Notes: generated from the letters alone by a model not told the origin. A stretch of DNA of 64,000 nucleotides from Bog-473 sp963781955 (GCA_963781955.1 CAWAHU010000001.1:868001-932000), one strand, 5' to 3'; positions 1-9,481 are shown, counted from the first letter of the stretch. A program made the numbers and translations.

Positions 1-141
1 GCCGCCGTCGGACATGGGGACTTCGTCGGCCGTCCACCCGGCGCGTCGGGCCGCCCCGGCCGCCGCCGCCGCGACCTCGGTCGCCGTGGCCGTGCCGCGA
101 AACTTGTCCGGAGCAGCGACGAGGTGGGGTACCGGCGGCAC
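1..141 (-). CDS. Glycerate kinase, N-terminal fragment (cut by window edge)
   Basis: Reading leftward from a GTG at 141 gives 47 codons, open to the window edge. The product begins with the glycerate kinase signature: APDKFRGTATATEV near residues 10-23, and PMSDGG at the edge, the start of the family's (A/S)DGGEG motif. Glycerate kinase phosphorylates glycerate in glyoxylate/serine metabolism. The gene starts 9 bases after the stop of the membrane-protein gene upstream on the same strand, so the two may be co-transcribed. Only the N-terminus is present, so nothing can be said about the rest. The start could lie a few codons away. Confidence 0.75.
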   Translation of the reverse strand, partial: MPPVPHLVAAPDKFRGTATATEVAAAAAGAARRAGWTADEVPMSDGG

Positions 142-149
142 CGGACGGC

Positions 150-1946
150 TCAGGTCCGCCAGAGCAGGACGCCCTGGGTCCGGCGGGGAGGGCCGAGCGC
201 GCCCTGGAACAGCCGCCGGGCGCAGGCGGCGCCCGGCGTGCCCTCCACGACGACGACGCGAGAGGCGCCTGCCGCCCGGAGCTCGGACCGGACCGCCGCC
301 GGCGGGAGTGCGGGCGACCCGCCGGTGGCGCAGGTCGCCAGGGCGTCGCGCAGCACCGAGGGCTGGGGTTCGAAGCTGGCGGTCCCCGTCGACGTCGGGA
401 AGATGGCGTAGCCCCCCCACATGCGGAAGCGCATGTCCGCCACGGCCTGCCACAGCATCGGAGCTGACGTGGTCGGGTCGGCCGAGGGGTAGACCACGAC
501 CGTCGATCCCACCGGGAGCGAGCGGACGCCCCCGCTGAACCAGGCCGGGACGCTGGTCGCCTGCGCCGCGTAGGGCCACGCCGGGACGAGCGGGAGCAGC
601 ACGGCGACGACCAAGAGGGTGCAGGTGGCCAACGCGCCGAGCCGGTCGCTGCCGCGCGCTCCGTGGGCCATGCGTGCGTAGACGGTGTCGACCACCAGGG
701 CGAGGATCAGCGCGGCGAAGATCCAGAAGTAGCAGATCCACCGCGAGGCGACGGCGTTCTCGAGGAGCGGCAGGTGTGCGATCACGTCGTAGGGGAGTGG
801 GACGGCCGTCCGGTGTCCGTCCACGTGCAGGTGGGGGCCCATGGAGAGCAGGAGCGCCAACGCGCCCATCACGGCACAGAAGCGGACGAGCGGCCGTCGC
901 CGGAGGACGACGATGCCGGCGCCGAGCGTCACCAGGAGGGGGACACCCACGTAGGTGCCGTTCTCGACGGGGGCGTCGAATACCACCCCTCCCTGCGGGT
1001 TCCATGCGGCCACCAGGGAGTCGCCCAGGGTCGAGTGTCCCAGGGTGAAGCGCTGGTTGAGCGTGGGCACGACCAGCCCGACCGGGTCGGTCGACATCCC
1101 GGCGATCGCCGACGCCGGCTGCACGGGTCCGTGGATGTGTTCGGGCCCCGCCAGCGCCGTCCACACCGCGTAGCCGGCGCCGACGACGAACACGGCCAGC
1201 GCACACGCGGTCATGGTGGCCAGCCGCCGCGTGTCCACCGGCACGTGGCGGAGCAGCGCGCGTCCGCCGAGGAGGACGACCGCGCACCCGGTCATGATCA
1301 CGAGGGTGGCGAAAGCCTCGGTCGACACGTAGAACTGCGCGAGGAAGCAGGCGCCCACGGCGGCGCCGCTCCACCACGGGCTGGCGGAGGGCGTGCGCAA
1401 GAACCGGTCGACGAACAGGATGATCAGCGGTGGGGCGGCTTGGAACAAGAGGAACAGGTGCCCGTTGGCCACAGCCGCCGTGAACGGGGAGAAGCCGTAG
1501 AGCAGGCCCCCGACGAATGCCGCCGGCCACCAGGCCACGAAGCGCCGGGCCATAAGGAAGAAGGCCATGGCCGAGGACCAGACGGCGAAGTCCAGCACCA
1601 CGTTGAACGTGGCGATGGGCCCGAAGAGCAGCGTGACGGGAGCGAAGAGCAGGCCGAGCAGGGGCATGGTGGTGTTGTCCATGAGGTCCAGCCCGACCGG
1701 GGCGTTGAGCCAGTTGTTGGCGAGGGGGTTGTGCCCGTGCAGGAGCGCCCACGGGGTCTGGGCCAGGAACCAGACCTCTTCGCCGATGTCGTTGCCCCCG
1801 TTGCTCTGGAGGGTGTGGGCCACCCCGTGCGCCCACGAGTTCCCGTTGGCCGTGGCTGACGCCAGGGCGTAGACGACGGCGGCCACCACCACGGGGACCC
1901 ATCGCCGCCGCCCGCCCCGAGCGCCTGGCGGGCCTGCCTCGCTCAC
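150..1946 (-). CDS. Large polytopic membrane protein, GT-C/YfhO-like
   Basis: About 598 residues with roughly ten or more hydrophobic segments starting near residue 17 (WVPVVVAAVVYALAS). The first extracytoplasmic loop contains GGNDIGEEVWFLAQ and NNWLNAPVGLD, the layout of GT-C-type membrane glycosyltransferases and YfhO-like proteins (family resemblance, not proof). A soluble tail of about 140 residues follows the last membrane segment. The frame stays open to an ATG at 2060, but that start would sit 5 bases from the tRNA-Leu 3' end; the GTG at 1946, with a GAGG-type site upstream, puts the first membrane segment at the expected place. It lies near a polysaccharide cluster on the other strand, so a role in surface glycan assembly is plausible but inferred. 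Confidence 0.6.
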   Translation of the reverse strand: MSEAGPPGARGGRRRWVPVVVAAVVYALASATANGNSWAHGVAHTLQSNGGNDIGEEVWFLAQTPWALLHGHNPLANNWLNAPVGLDLMDNTTMPLLGLLFAPVTLLFGPIATFNVVLDFAVWSSAMAFFLMARRFVAWWPAAFVGGLLYGFSPFTAAVANGHLFLLFQAAPPLIILFVDRFLRTPSASPWWSGAAVGACFLAQFYVSTEAFATLVIMTGCAVVLLGGRALLRHVPVDTRRLATMTACALAVFVVGAGYAVWTALAGPEHIHGPVQPASAIAGMSTDPVGLVVPTLNQRFTLGHSTLGDSLVAAWNPQGGVVFDAPVENGTYVGVPLLVTLGAGIVVLRRRPLVRFCAVMGALALLLSMGPHLHVDGHRTAVPLPYDVIAHLPLLENAVASRWICYFWIFAALILALVVDTVYARMAHGARGSDRLGALATCTLLVVAVLLPLVPAWPYAAQATSVPAWFSGGVRSLPVGSTVVVYPSADPTTSAPMLWQAVADMRFRMWGGYAIFPTSTGTASFEPQPSVLRDALATCATGGSPALPPAAVRSELRAAGASRVVVVEGTPGAACARRLFQGALGPPRRTQGVLLWRT

Positions 1947-2064
1947 GACCCGCCTCGCCCATGAGGGCGCATCCGGGCCGCTGGGGCCCAAGTCCCTCGC
2001 ATGCGCGGCGAACGTAGCAGTCACCCGGCGCGGCGGCGGGCACACCCGGCCCGCGTCCATCGAC

Positions 2065-2154
<90 letters not shown>

Positions 2155-2232
2155 GGTCCCGCGATGCGGGTGACCAGGGAGTGTACGGCGGTGTGCCGCC
2201 GACCGCCCCTTGCGGCCACTAGCCTCGGGGCC

Positions 2233-2850
2233 ATGGCCCACGAACCTCGTACCCCCATCGTCACTGCTGCCGGGGGCGACCTGGACCCCTCCGGCCGGGT
2301 GTTCCAGCAGTTGCTCAAGGAGCGCATCGTCTTCATCGGCAGCGCCATCGACCAGTCCACGGCCAACGCCGTTTGCGCCCAGCTCATCCTGCTGGAGGCC
2401 GAGAACCCCGAGAAGGACATTTCGCTGTACATCAACTCCCCGGGCGGCTCGGTGACCGACGGCCTGGCGATCTATGACACCATGCAGTACGTCCGCCCCG
2501 ACGTCTCCACCATCTGCGTGGGCCTGGCCGCCAGCATGGGCCAGTTCCTGCTGTGCGCCGGCGCCCCGGGGAAGCGGTACGCCCTGCCCCACTCGAGGAT
2601 CCTCATGCACCAGCCGTCGGGCGCCATGCAGGGCCAGGCCGCCGACATTGCCATCCAAGCCGAGCAGATCATCTACCTCAAGCGCATGATGGCCGAACGG
2701 ATCTCTTTCCACACCGGGCAGCCGATCGAGCGGATCGAGACGGACTCGGACCGTGACCGCTGGTTCACCGCCGAGGAGGCGTGCGAGTACGGCTTCATCG
2801 ACCAGGTCATCGACCGCTCGGCGGCCTCGGCGGCGGCGGGGACCAAATAG
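2233..2850 (+). CDS. clpP: ATP-dependent Clp protease proteolytic subunit ClpP
   Basis: A 205-residue ClpP serine peptidase, normal length. It forms the barrel that degrades proteins fed by ClpX or ClpC in the cytoplasm. The catalytic triad is visible: Ser101 in GLAASMGQ, His126 in ILMHQPSG and Asp175 in SDRDRWF. The INSPGGSVTDG oxyanion segment is also present. The frame is open further upstream to 2164, but the ATG at 2233 gives the conventional N-terminus and a normal distance to the first helix. Only two bases separate its stop from the GTG of the exporter permease. Actinobacteria often carry two clpP genes next to clpX; no clpX or second clpP is seen here. Confidence 0.95.
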   Translation: MAHEPRTPIVTAAGGDLDPSGRVFQQLLKERIVFIGSAIDQSTANAVCAQLILLEAENPEKDISLYINSPGGSVTDGLAIYDTMQYVRPDVSTICVGLAASMGQFLLCAGAPGKRYALPHSRILMHQPSGAMQGQAADIAIQAEQIIYLKRMMAERISFHTGQPIERIETDSDRDRWFTAEEACEYGFIDQVIDRSAASAAAGTK

Positions 2851-2852
2851 AG

Positions 2853-3869
2853 GTGGCTCTGGACGTCCCGGCCTCCTCGTCGGACGAAGACCGGAGACTC
2901 AAGGCGGACACCGAGGTGCGGGTAGCCGACGGCACCGCCATGGCGGCGGAGGCCGCCGGTGTCGGCGAGGGCGACGCCCGTCGTGGGTCGGTGACCCGGA
3001 TCGTCACGCCCACCGTGAGTGTGCGCAAGCGGTTCCGCGAGCTGTGGCTCACGCGCGAACTGTTGATCTACCTGGTCCGGACCGAGATCAAGGTCAAGTA
3101 CAAGAACTCGGTCCTCGGCATCGTTTGGTCGATGGTCGCTCCGGCCATGTCGCTGCTCATCTACTGGTTCGTCTTCTCGGTCGTGCTGGGGACCCACATA
3201 CCGAACTTCGTGATCTTCCTCTTTGCCGGCCTGCTCCTGTGGAACCTCTTCCAACTCGGCGTGCTCACGGGCACCGGCACCGTGGTCAACAACGCCGGCA
3301 TCGTGAAGAAGGTCTCGTTCCCCCGGGAGATCTTGGCGCTGGCGTCGGTGGGCTCGGCGTGCGTCTTCTTCTTCTTCCAGTCGATCGTGCTGGTCTTCTT
3401 CATGGTGGTCCTCGGCATGGCGCCGGCGTGGAACTACATCCCGGTGCTCCTGCTGGCCCTGGTCGCCGGTGTCGCCCTGGCCTCGGCCATCGCGGTGCTC
3501 CTCTCCGCGGTCAACGTGTACCTGCGCGACACCCAGCACCTGATCGAGGTCATCCTGACCGCCTGGTTCTGGGCCTGCCCGATCGTCTACTCCTACGAAC
3601 AGCAGATCGCCCCGAAGCTGGGCCCGAAGGGTTTGACCTGGGTCTACTTCCTCAACCCGCTGGTGCCCCTGGTTCTGTCGTTCCAGCGCTGCATCTACGC
3701 CCACACCACGGTGACCGTCGATGGTCTCCCCTACAACGTGCTGCCGCCCAACGGCATGCTCTGGTACGTCGGGCTGGACCTCGGGGTGCTGTTCCTCTCC
3801 TCCCTGCTGTTCGTGGTCGCGCTGGCGGCCTTCGGCCGGCTCGAGGGGAACTTCGCCGAGGAGCTGTGA
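2853..3869 (+). CDS. Polysaccharide ABC transporter permease (Wzm/TagG-like)
   Basis: About 338 residues, an ABC-2 membrane subunit of the Wzm/RfbD/TagG type that exports lipid-linked surface polysaccharide. A cytoplasmic N-terminus carries the amphipathic family stretch LTRELLIYLVRTEIKVKYKNS before six membrane segments; SVLGIVWSMVAPAMSLLIYW and VSFPREILALASV are typical family stretches. The GTG at 2853 follows clpP by two bases. An ATG at 2940 would remove a poorly conserved acidic leader and is a real alternative start. It is followed at once by its ATPase partner at 3871. Confidence 0.88.
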   Translation: MALDVPASSSDEDRRLKADTEVRVADGTAMAAEAAGVGEGDARRGSVTRIVTPTVSVRKRFRELWLTRELLIYLVRTEIKVKYKNSVLGIVWSMVAPAMSLLIYWFVFSVVLGTHIPNFVIFLFAGLLLWNLFQLGVLTGTGTVVNNAGIVKKVSFPREILALASVGSACVFFFFQSIVLVFFMVVLGMAPAWNYIPVLLLALVAGVALASAIAVLLSAVNVYLRDTQHLIEVILTAWFWACPIVYSYEQQIAPKLGPKGLTWVYFLNPLVPLVLSFQRCIYAHTTVTVDGLPYNVLPPNGMLWYVGLDLGVLFLSSLLFVVALAAFGRLEGNFAEEL

Positions 3870-3870
3870 C

Positions 3871-5145
3871 GTGAGCGACTTCGCGGTCGACGTCCGCAAC
3901 GTCTCGAAGCGGTTCCGCCTCGCCCATGGCCACTACAACTCCTTGAAGGAGCGGCTCATCCACGGAGGCAAGCGCCAGGTCACCGAGGACTTCTGGGCCC
4001 TGCGAGATGTCTCGCTCACGGTCAGGCAGGGCGAGACCGTCGGCATCCTGGGACGCAACGGGTCGGGCAAGTCGACCCTGCTCAAGTGCATCTGCGGCGT
4101 GCTCCAGCCGACGGTGGGCGAGGTGGCGGTCAGGGGCAAGCTGGCCGGCCTGCTCGAGCTCGGTGCGGGGTTCCAGCAGGACCTCACGGGGCGGGAGAAC
4201 ATCTACCTGAACGGGTCGCTGCTCGGCATGACCAAGCGGGAGGTCGACCGGGTGTTCGATGCCATCGTCGATTTCTCCGAACTCGAAGAGTTCATCGACG
4301 GGCCGGTGAAGTTCTACTCGTCGGGCATGTACGTGCGGTTGGGCTTCGCCGTGGCGGTCAACGTCGACCCCGACATCTTGGTGATCGACGAGGTACTCGC
4401 CGTCGGCGACGAACGTTTCCAGCGCAAATGCATCGACCGGGTCAGGCAGTTCCAGGACGAGGGGCGGACCATCCTGCTCGTGACGCACTCGCCGGACACC
4501 GTCCGCTCCATCTGCGATCGTGGCATCGTGCTCAGCCACGGGGACATGGTCGCCGAGGGTGACCCGGGCGAGATGACACGGATCTTCCGGGAACGCCTCA
4601 TGGCCGAGGGCGCAGGGATGTCGGTCGTCGATCCGGCGGTGGTGGCCGTCCCCGTCACACCGGGGAACACCCAGGAGCTGCCGGACGAGCAGCGCCCGGT
4701 CCGCTTCCGCTCCGTCCACCGCGTGTACTCGGGTGACAACCGGGTGGCGTACATGCGGACCGGCGACGACCTGACCATCAGGGTCGAGTTCGAGGCCCTC
4801 TACCCGGTCGACGACGTGGTGTTCTCGCTCGAGATCCGCGGCGAGCAAGGTGTCACGGTCATGCGGACCGACACCTCAATCATCGGAGCGGTGATCAACG
4901 CTCCGCGGGGGACGAGCGTGATGCACTTCGGGATCGTCGACATGCCGCTCCTCGACGGCTCCTTCACGTTCGCGCTCGGGATCCAGAGCCGTAGCGGCAT
5001 CCTCTACGACTGGCAGGAGCAGGCCGGGTCGTTCGAGGTCATGAGCCCGGGCAAGACGACGGGATCCATTCAGATGAACGTGCACGCCGCGCTCATCTCG
5101 ACGGAGAGCGACGTCGACTCCACCCCGATGGCGCAGTCACTCTGA
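3871..5145 (+). CDS. Polysaccharide ABC transporter ATPase with carbohydrate-binding tail (Wzt-like)
   Basis: A 424-residue ATPase partner of the permease one base upstream. The nucleotide-binding domain fills about residues 1-250: Walker A ILGRNGSGKST, signature YSSGMYVRLGFA and Walker B ILVIDEVLAVGD, with the switch His in VTHS. Residues from about 280 form a beta-rich domain (FEALYPVDDVVFSLEIRG onward) matching the Wzt C-terminal fold, which in characterised systems recognises the terminal modification of the glycan before export. The frame is open upstream to 3721, but the GTG at 3871 directly after the permease stop gives the standard ATPase start. Confidence 0.9.
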   Translation: MSDFAVDVRNVSKRFRLAHGHYNSLKERLIHGGKRQVTEDFWALRDVSLTVRQGETVGILGRNGSGKSTLLKCICGVLQPTVGEVAVRGKLAGLLELGAGFQQDLTGRENIYLNGSLLGMTKREVDRVFDAIVDFSELEEFIDGPVKFYSSGMYVRLGFAVAVNVDPDILVIDEVLAVGDERFQRKCIDRVRQFQDEGRTILLVTHSPDTVRSICDRGIVLSHGDMVAEGDPGEMTRIFRERLMAEGAGMSVVDPAVVAVPVTPGNTQELPDEQRPVRFRSVHRVYSGDNRVAYMRTGDDLTIRVEFEALYPVDDVVFSLEIRGEQGVTVMRTDTSIIGAVINAPRGTSVMHFGIVDMPLLDGSFTFALGIQSRSGILYDWQEQAGSFEVMSPGKTTGSIQMNVHAALISTESDVDSTPMAQSL

Positions 5146-5159
5146 GCAGGAGCCACACC

Positions 5160-6188
5160 GTGAACGAGACCGAGTCGACCCTGCCCGCCGATCCCCGGGC
5201 CTACGTCGCCCAGGTCATGGACGAGATCGCCGAGGAGGTGCGGCTGCGGCGCGCCTCGGGCGACCTCCCACCCAAGCTCGAGCGCGAGCTCGACGAGCTC
5301 TTCCTCGCCCACTCGCCGGTCGCAGGACGCGGCGGCGACCTGGCCGACGCGCTGCGGATGGTCGACGCGGCCACGTTCATCGACCCCGTGGTGCCGGTCG
5401 AGTCAGAGCGTGCGGCCGGGGCCGTCGTCAAGAAGGGGATGCGATCGCTCCTCTTGTGGTACGTGGGGTGGGTCACGCACCAGATGAGCCAGTCGGCCTC
5501 CGCGGTGAGTCGGGCGCTGCACATCGTGGACGACCGGCTCGGCGAGCTGCAGCGGCAAGTGGACGCGCAGCGCGTGCCGGCCGCCGGGGTGGTCGAGTTC
5601 CCCGGCTTGCACGGGCCCGATGCCTGGTGGGTCGAGCCCGCCGTGGCTGCGGTGGCCAAGGCTCCCGGACGGGTCCTGCACTCGGCGTGCGGCGACGGGT
5701 GGTTGGTGCGCAGGATCGAGGCAGCCGGCGGCGACGCCTATGGCGTCGACCCGCGAGCCGGCCTGGTGGACGCCGCCGCGCTCGGCGCGGTCGACCTGCG
5801 CGCCGAGACGGTCACCGACCACCTGCAATTCGTCGCCGCGGCGGGCCTGGGCGCGGTGGTGCTGAGCGGTGTCGTCGAGGGGATGTCCGGCGGCGAGCGC
5901 TCACAGCTGCTCGACGCCGTGGAGAGCCGGCTCGCCCCCGGCGGCATGCTGGCCGTCCACTCGGTGTCGCGGGGGACCTGGGAGTCATCCGAAGCCCCGC
6001 CCGAGGCGGACCTGGCGCCGGGCCGGCCCGTGCGCGCCGAGGCGTGGTGCCGCCTGCTCGAGCAGCACGGGTACCAGGCCGACGCCCAGCCGGGTCCCGG
6101 CGGGGTCGACTTCCTGGTCACCGCGGTTCGGGCCCAGCTGAGCACGTCCGGGACGCCCGGCGGTCCGAGCACACCGACCGGGCGGTGA
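5160..6188 (+). CDS. SAM-methyltransferase-like protein with helical N-terminus (paralogue A)
   Basis: 342 residues from a GTG 14 bases after the Wzt-like gene. Residues 1-140 are charged and helix-rich (DPRAYVAQVMDEIAEEVRLR, KLERELDELFLAHSP). The C-terminal part has a Rossmann methyltransferase outline: GRVLHSACGDGWLVRRIEAAG resembles motif I and AVVLSGVVEGM the motif II-III region. The glycine-rich loop is degenerate, so catalysis is uncertain. A paralogue of identical length lies at 11939 and is likewise followed by a glycosyltransferase with a GTGA overlap. A role in modifying or regulating a glycan is inferred from context only. Confidence 0.7.
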   Translation: MNETESTLPADPRAYVAQVMDEIAEEVRLRRASGDLPPKLERELDELFLAHSPVAGRGGDLADALRMVDAATFIDPVVPVESERAAGAVVKKGMRSLLLWYVGWVTHQMSQSASAVSRALHIVDDRLGELQRQVDAQRVPAAGVVEFPGLHGPDAWWVEPAVAAVAKAPGRVLHSACGDGWLVRRIEAAGGDAYGVDPRAGLVDAAALGAVDLRAETVTDHLQFVAAAGLGAVVLSGVVEGMSGGERSQLLDAVESRLAPGGMLAVHSVSRGTWESSEAPPEADLAPGRPVRAEAWCRLLEQHGYQADAQPGPGGVDFLVTAVRAQLSTSGTPGGPSTPTGR

Positions 6189-7291
6189 GCGCAGCCGCCG
6201 GGAGGGCGGTGGCCGTCCACCAGTTCGTGCCCGCCCTCAACCCCCACGACGCGACGGGGACGCACACCCTGCGGCTGCGAGACGCGCTGAGGGCGGCGGG
6301 CTGGCGTTCGGAGATCTTCGCCGAGGCCATCCATGACGACCTGGCGGGCAGCGCCTACAAGCACTGGATGTACCCTGAGCATGCCGCCCGCGGCGACGTA
6401 GCGGTCTACCAGTTCACGACCTCGTCGCCGCTGGCGGGCTACCTGGCCGAGCACGGGTTGCCGCTGATCCTCGACTTCCACAACTTCACCGGGCCCGAGT
6501 ACTTCGCCGGCTGGGAGCCGCGCAACGTCGAGCGGGCGTGCCGGGCCGCGGAGGAGCTGGCGGCGCTCGCCCCGCGAGCGGAGCTCGGGCTGGCCAAGAG
6601 CACGTTCAGCGAGCAGGAGTTGCGCCGGGCCGGCTGCCGGCGCACCGTGGTGGTGCCCGTGTTGGCCGACTACGGACGCGTGCGGGCCGCACCCGACCCT
6701 CGCGTGGCGGCGGAGCTGGCCCGAGCTCGCGCCACGGGCGGCGCCGACGTTCTGTTCGTCGGCCGGGTCGTGCCCTCGAAGGCACAACACGAGCTGGTCA
6801 AGGCGTTGTGGGCCTACCGCCACCTCTACGACCCGCGGGCCCGACTGCACCTGCTCGGCGGCACGTCGAGCTACGCGTACTCGAAGGCGCTGTACGAGTT
6901 CGTCCAGGATCTGGGGATGGGCGCCGCCGTCCGGATGACCGGCGAGGTGTCGGATGCCTCGCTCGCCGCCCACTACGCCGCCGCCGACGTGTACCTCTCC
7001 CTGTCGGAGCACGAGGGGTTCGGTGTCCCGCTGGTCGAGGCCATGGTGGCCGGCGTCCCGGTCGTGACGCGCGACGCCGGCGCGGTGGCGGACACGGTGG
7101 GCGACGCCGCCCTCGTGCTGAGAGCGAGCGACCCGTCCTACGTTGCCGCCGCCGTGCACCGCGTCTGCGCCGACGACCACTTGCGCTCGGTGCTGGCGAC
7201 AGCCGGTAGCCGGCGGGCGGCGGAGCTGTCCGGCGCCGCCGCCGCCGAGCGGATCTTGGAGGCCGTGGCCGGTGTGGTGGGATGGCCGTGA
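6185..7291 (+). CDS. Glycosyltransferase family 4-like (HQFVP group, copy 1)
   Basis: 368 residues; the GTG at 6185 overlaps the preceding stop as GTGA. It is GT-B fold: an N-terminal domain with the local signature AVHQFVPALNPHDATGTHTL, a sugar-nucleotide domain starting at VLFVGRVVPSKAQHELVKAL, and the EX7E motif EHEGFGVPLVEAM. Three other proteins in this window (12964, 14049, 15196) share the N-terminal signature, so this is a local paralogue family. It should transfer an activated sugar onto a growing surface polysaccharide on the cytoplasmic side; donor and acceptor cannot be read from sequence. The frame extends to 5456 upstream but that part shadows the methyltransferase gene. Confidence 0.85.
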   Translation: MSAAAGRAVAVHQFVPALNPHDATGTHTLRLRDALRAAGWRSEIFAEAIHDDLAGSAYKHWMYPEHAARGDVAVYQFTTSSPLAGYLAEHGLPLILDFHNFTGPEYFAGWEPRNVERACRAAEELAALAPRAELGLAKSTFSEQELRRAGCRRTVVVPVLADYGRVRAAPDPRVAAELARARATGGADVLFVGRVVPSKAQHELVKALWAYRHLYDPRARLHLLGGTSSYAYSKALYEFVQDLGMGAAVRMTGEVSDASLAAHYAAADVYLSLSEHEGFGVPLVEAMVAGVPVVTRDAGAVADTVGDAALVLRASDPSYVAAAVHRVCADDHLRSVLATAGSRRAAELSGAAAAERILEAVAGVVGWP

Positions 7292-7316
7292 GCCGGGGAC
7301 CCGGGATGACGGCGTC

Positions 7317-8522
7317 GTGAGTGGGAAGATCGTGTTCGTCACGCCCCGCTACGGCACCGAGGTGATGGGTGGCGCCGAGACCGCAGCGAGACAGCTGGCC
7401 GAGCACCTGCGGTCGCACACCGCGTGGGAAGCCGAGGTGCACACGACCTGCGCCATGAACCCGCATACGTGGGCGGACGAGCTCGAGCCGGGGACCACGG
7501 AGGTCAACGGGGTGCCCGTGCACCGGCACCCTTCGGCTCACGGCCGGCTCCCCGACTTCTACGGCCTGGACGGGCTCGTGCGCCTTGCGCCACGCCACGC
7601 CACACGCGAGCAGGGGAAGAGGTGGGTCGAGTACAACGGCCCGGTCTCACCCCAGCTCGTTGACGCCGTGTGCGCGTCGGATGCCGACGTGGTCGCCTTC
7701 TACCCCTACCTGTACCACCCCACGGTGGCGACCATCGGGAACGTGCGCGTGCCGGCCGTCCTGCACCCCGCTGCGCACGACGAGCCGGCGCTCTACCTCC
7801 CGGTGTTCCGGGGCACCTTCGGAGACGCCGACGCCTTCTGCTTCCACACGGCGGCCGAGCGCGAGCTGGTGGAGCGCATGTACCCGGTGGCCGAGCGGCC
7901 GCAGGTCGTCCTCGGGCTCGGCGTGGGGGAGTCCCAGGGGGTGGGGCGCCCGGGCGGTGAGGTGCTCGGGATCGGTGACCGCCCCTACATCGTGAGCGTC
8001 GGGCGGGTCGACGAGCACAAGGGCTCCAAGATGCTCGCCTCTTACTTCGCCAACTACAAGGAACGGCACCCCGGCCCGCTCGCACTGGCGCTGGTGGGCC
8101 CGGTCTCCTTCGAGCTCGCACCGCACCCCGACATCGTCGTGACCGGTCCGGTGGACGAGCCGGACAAGTGGGACGTGGTGCACGACGCACTGGTGGCCGT
8201 GTCCCCGTCGGCCCTCGAGTCGTTCTCGCTCGTCGTGATCGAGGCCTGGGTGGACCGGGTGCCCGTACTGGTCAACGGTGCGTGCGGGCCCACCCGCGAG
8301 CACTGCGAGCGCTCGGGGGGTGGGTTGTGGTTCACCTCTTACCCCGAATTCGAGGCCGTCCTGCAGCGGTTGGTCGCCGACGCGCCGCTGCGGTCCGCGC
8401 TCGGCGACTACGGCCGCCACTACGTGGACACGCACTTCCAGTGGCCCGTGCTGATCGCCCGCTACGACGCCTTCCTCACCGTGGTTGTGCAGCGGGGCCG
8501 GGGGGAGCCCGGCCTGTTCTGA
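7317..8522 (+). CDS. Glycosyltransferase family 4-like
   Basis: 401 residues from a GTG 25 bases after the previous gene. The N-terminus KIVFVTPRYGTEVMGGAETA is the classical GT-B start with a GGAE loop. The C-terminal half begins PYIVSVGRVDEHKGSKMLASY, and VAVSPSALESFSLVVIEAW fills the EX7E position. It lacks the HQFVP signature and so belongs to a different branch from the four paralogues around it. It is probably the last gene of the clpP-exporter-glycosyltransferase run, because the next gene is on the opposite strand. Confidence 0.85.
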   Translation: MSGKIVFVTPRYGTEVMGGAETAARQLAEHLRSHTAWEAEVHTTCAMNPHTWADELEPGTTEVNGVPVHRHPSAHGRLPDFYGLDGLVRLAPRHATREQGKRWVEYNGPVSPQLVDAVCASDADVVAFYPYLYHPTVATIGNVRVPAVLHPAAHDEPALYLPVFRGTFGDADAFCFHTAAERELVERMYPVAERPQVVLGLGVGESQGVGRPGGEVLGIGDRPYIVSVGRVDEHKGSKMLASYFANYKERHPGPLALALVGPVSFELAPHPDIVVTGPVDEPDKWDVVHDALVAVSPSALESFSLVVIEAWVDRVPVLVNGACGPTREHCERSGGGLWFTSYPEFEAVLQRLVADAPLRSALGDYGRHYVDTHFQWPVLIARYDAFLTVVVQRGRGEPGLF

Positions 8523-8537
8523 CCTGGCGCCGGTTGG

Positions 8538-9386
8538 TCAGGAGGTGCGCCGCCCGACCACCGTGTACATCGCCTGGTCCATGGCGTCGGCCGCGATGTC
8601 GTGCGCCAAGTGGTGGTGCTGGCTGTGCATGGTCGTCGTGGTGTCACCGAACCCGAGCCGGGACAACATGGACACCACCGCGCCCGGGTAGATCGACCAC
8701 CAGTTGGTGAGGTGGTGCTCGGCCGACGGCGAGAACCGCATGATGTTCGATTCAGGGGGCTCCAGGTCGTCCTGGAGCGGCTCGGTCACGATCATGGTCC
8801 CGGTCGTCCGGCGGGCCGCCTGCTGCAGTGCGCCCCACGGTTCGCGCAGGTGCAACAGGATGGCCCCGACCACGGTGACGTCGAACGTGCCCAGGTCGGC
8901 GGGCATGTCGTAGATGTTCCCCTGGACGAACTTGGCCGAGGAGCCGAACACCCGGTGCAGGTGCCACCATCCGTCGTGGTTGCGGTCGATCGTCCCCTGC
9001 ATCACCGCGAGCCGCTCCTCGGGGAGGTCGCGCCCACCCAGGGGCAGGACGTCGATGGGCACGTCGAACCCGGCTTCGAAGGCGACGACCTCGGCGCCCA
9101 TGCGCTCCATGAAGTAGGTGAGGTACCCCGTAGCCGGGCCCAACTCGAGGACGCGCGTGCCGGCCAGGTCCACCCCGCCCAAATAGTCGGTCTCGTGCCC
9201 GCGCAGGTCCCAGACGCCGGGCAGGACGGTGCCATCAGGGAGATCCGTGGCGTGGTACCAGACGAAGTCGTTGAGGTCCGCGTCGGCCCGCCGCTCGGCC
9301 AGCGCGGCCTGGAAGGCGGGGTCGAGCTGGCCCAGGTAGTCCTGCGGGGGGTACGTAGGAAGGAGGGGATGGCGGCGGGCGCTCAC
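8538..9386 (-). CDS. Class I SAM-dependent methyltransferase
   Basis: 282 residues from a GTG at 9386. Motif I is RVLELGPATGYLTYFME, preceded by GVWDLRGHETDYLGG, an arrangement similar to CmoB/DUF1698-type methyltransferases. VVAFEAGFD supplies the acidic residue after strand 2, and DVTVVGAILLHLREPWGAL resembles the post-motif segment. The protein is His-rich near its end (SQHHHLAHD). It lies tail-to-tail with the glycosyltransferase at 7317 (15 bases apart). The substrate is unknown; a sugar or glycan substrate would fit the neighbourhood. Confidence 0.75.
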   Translation of the reverse strand: MSARRHPLLPTYPPQDYLGQLDPAFQAALAERRADADLNDFVWYHATDLPDGTVLPGVWDLRGHETDYLGGVDLAGTRVLELGPATGYLTYFMERMGAEVVAFEAGFDVPIDVLPLGGRDLPEERLAVMQGTIDRNHDGWWHLHRVFGSSAKFVQGNIYDMPADLGTFDVTVVGAILLHLREPWGALQQAARRTTGTMIVTEPLQDDLEPPESNIMRFSPSAEHHLTNWWSIYPGAVVSMLSRLGFGDTTTTMHSQHHHLAHDIAADAMDQAMYTVVGRRTS

Positions 9387-9481
9387 CGCGCCGCCTCGCC
9401 GTGGTCACGCCTTGACATGGGCCGAAACTCTAGGCGCCGCTGCGGTGGGTCCCGGGGACCGGCGACGGGAGGGCAGGCGGC

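Noticed and set aside
663..1859. A 398-residue frame opposite the membrane protein
   Set aside because: His/Gly/Glu/Arg-rich shadow of the hydrophobic gene on the minus strand.
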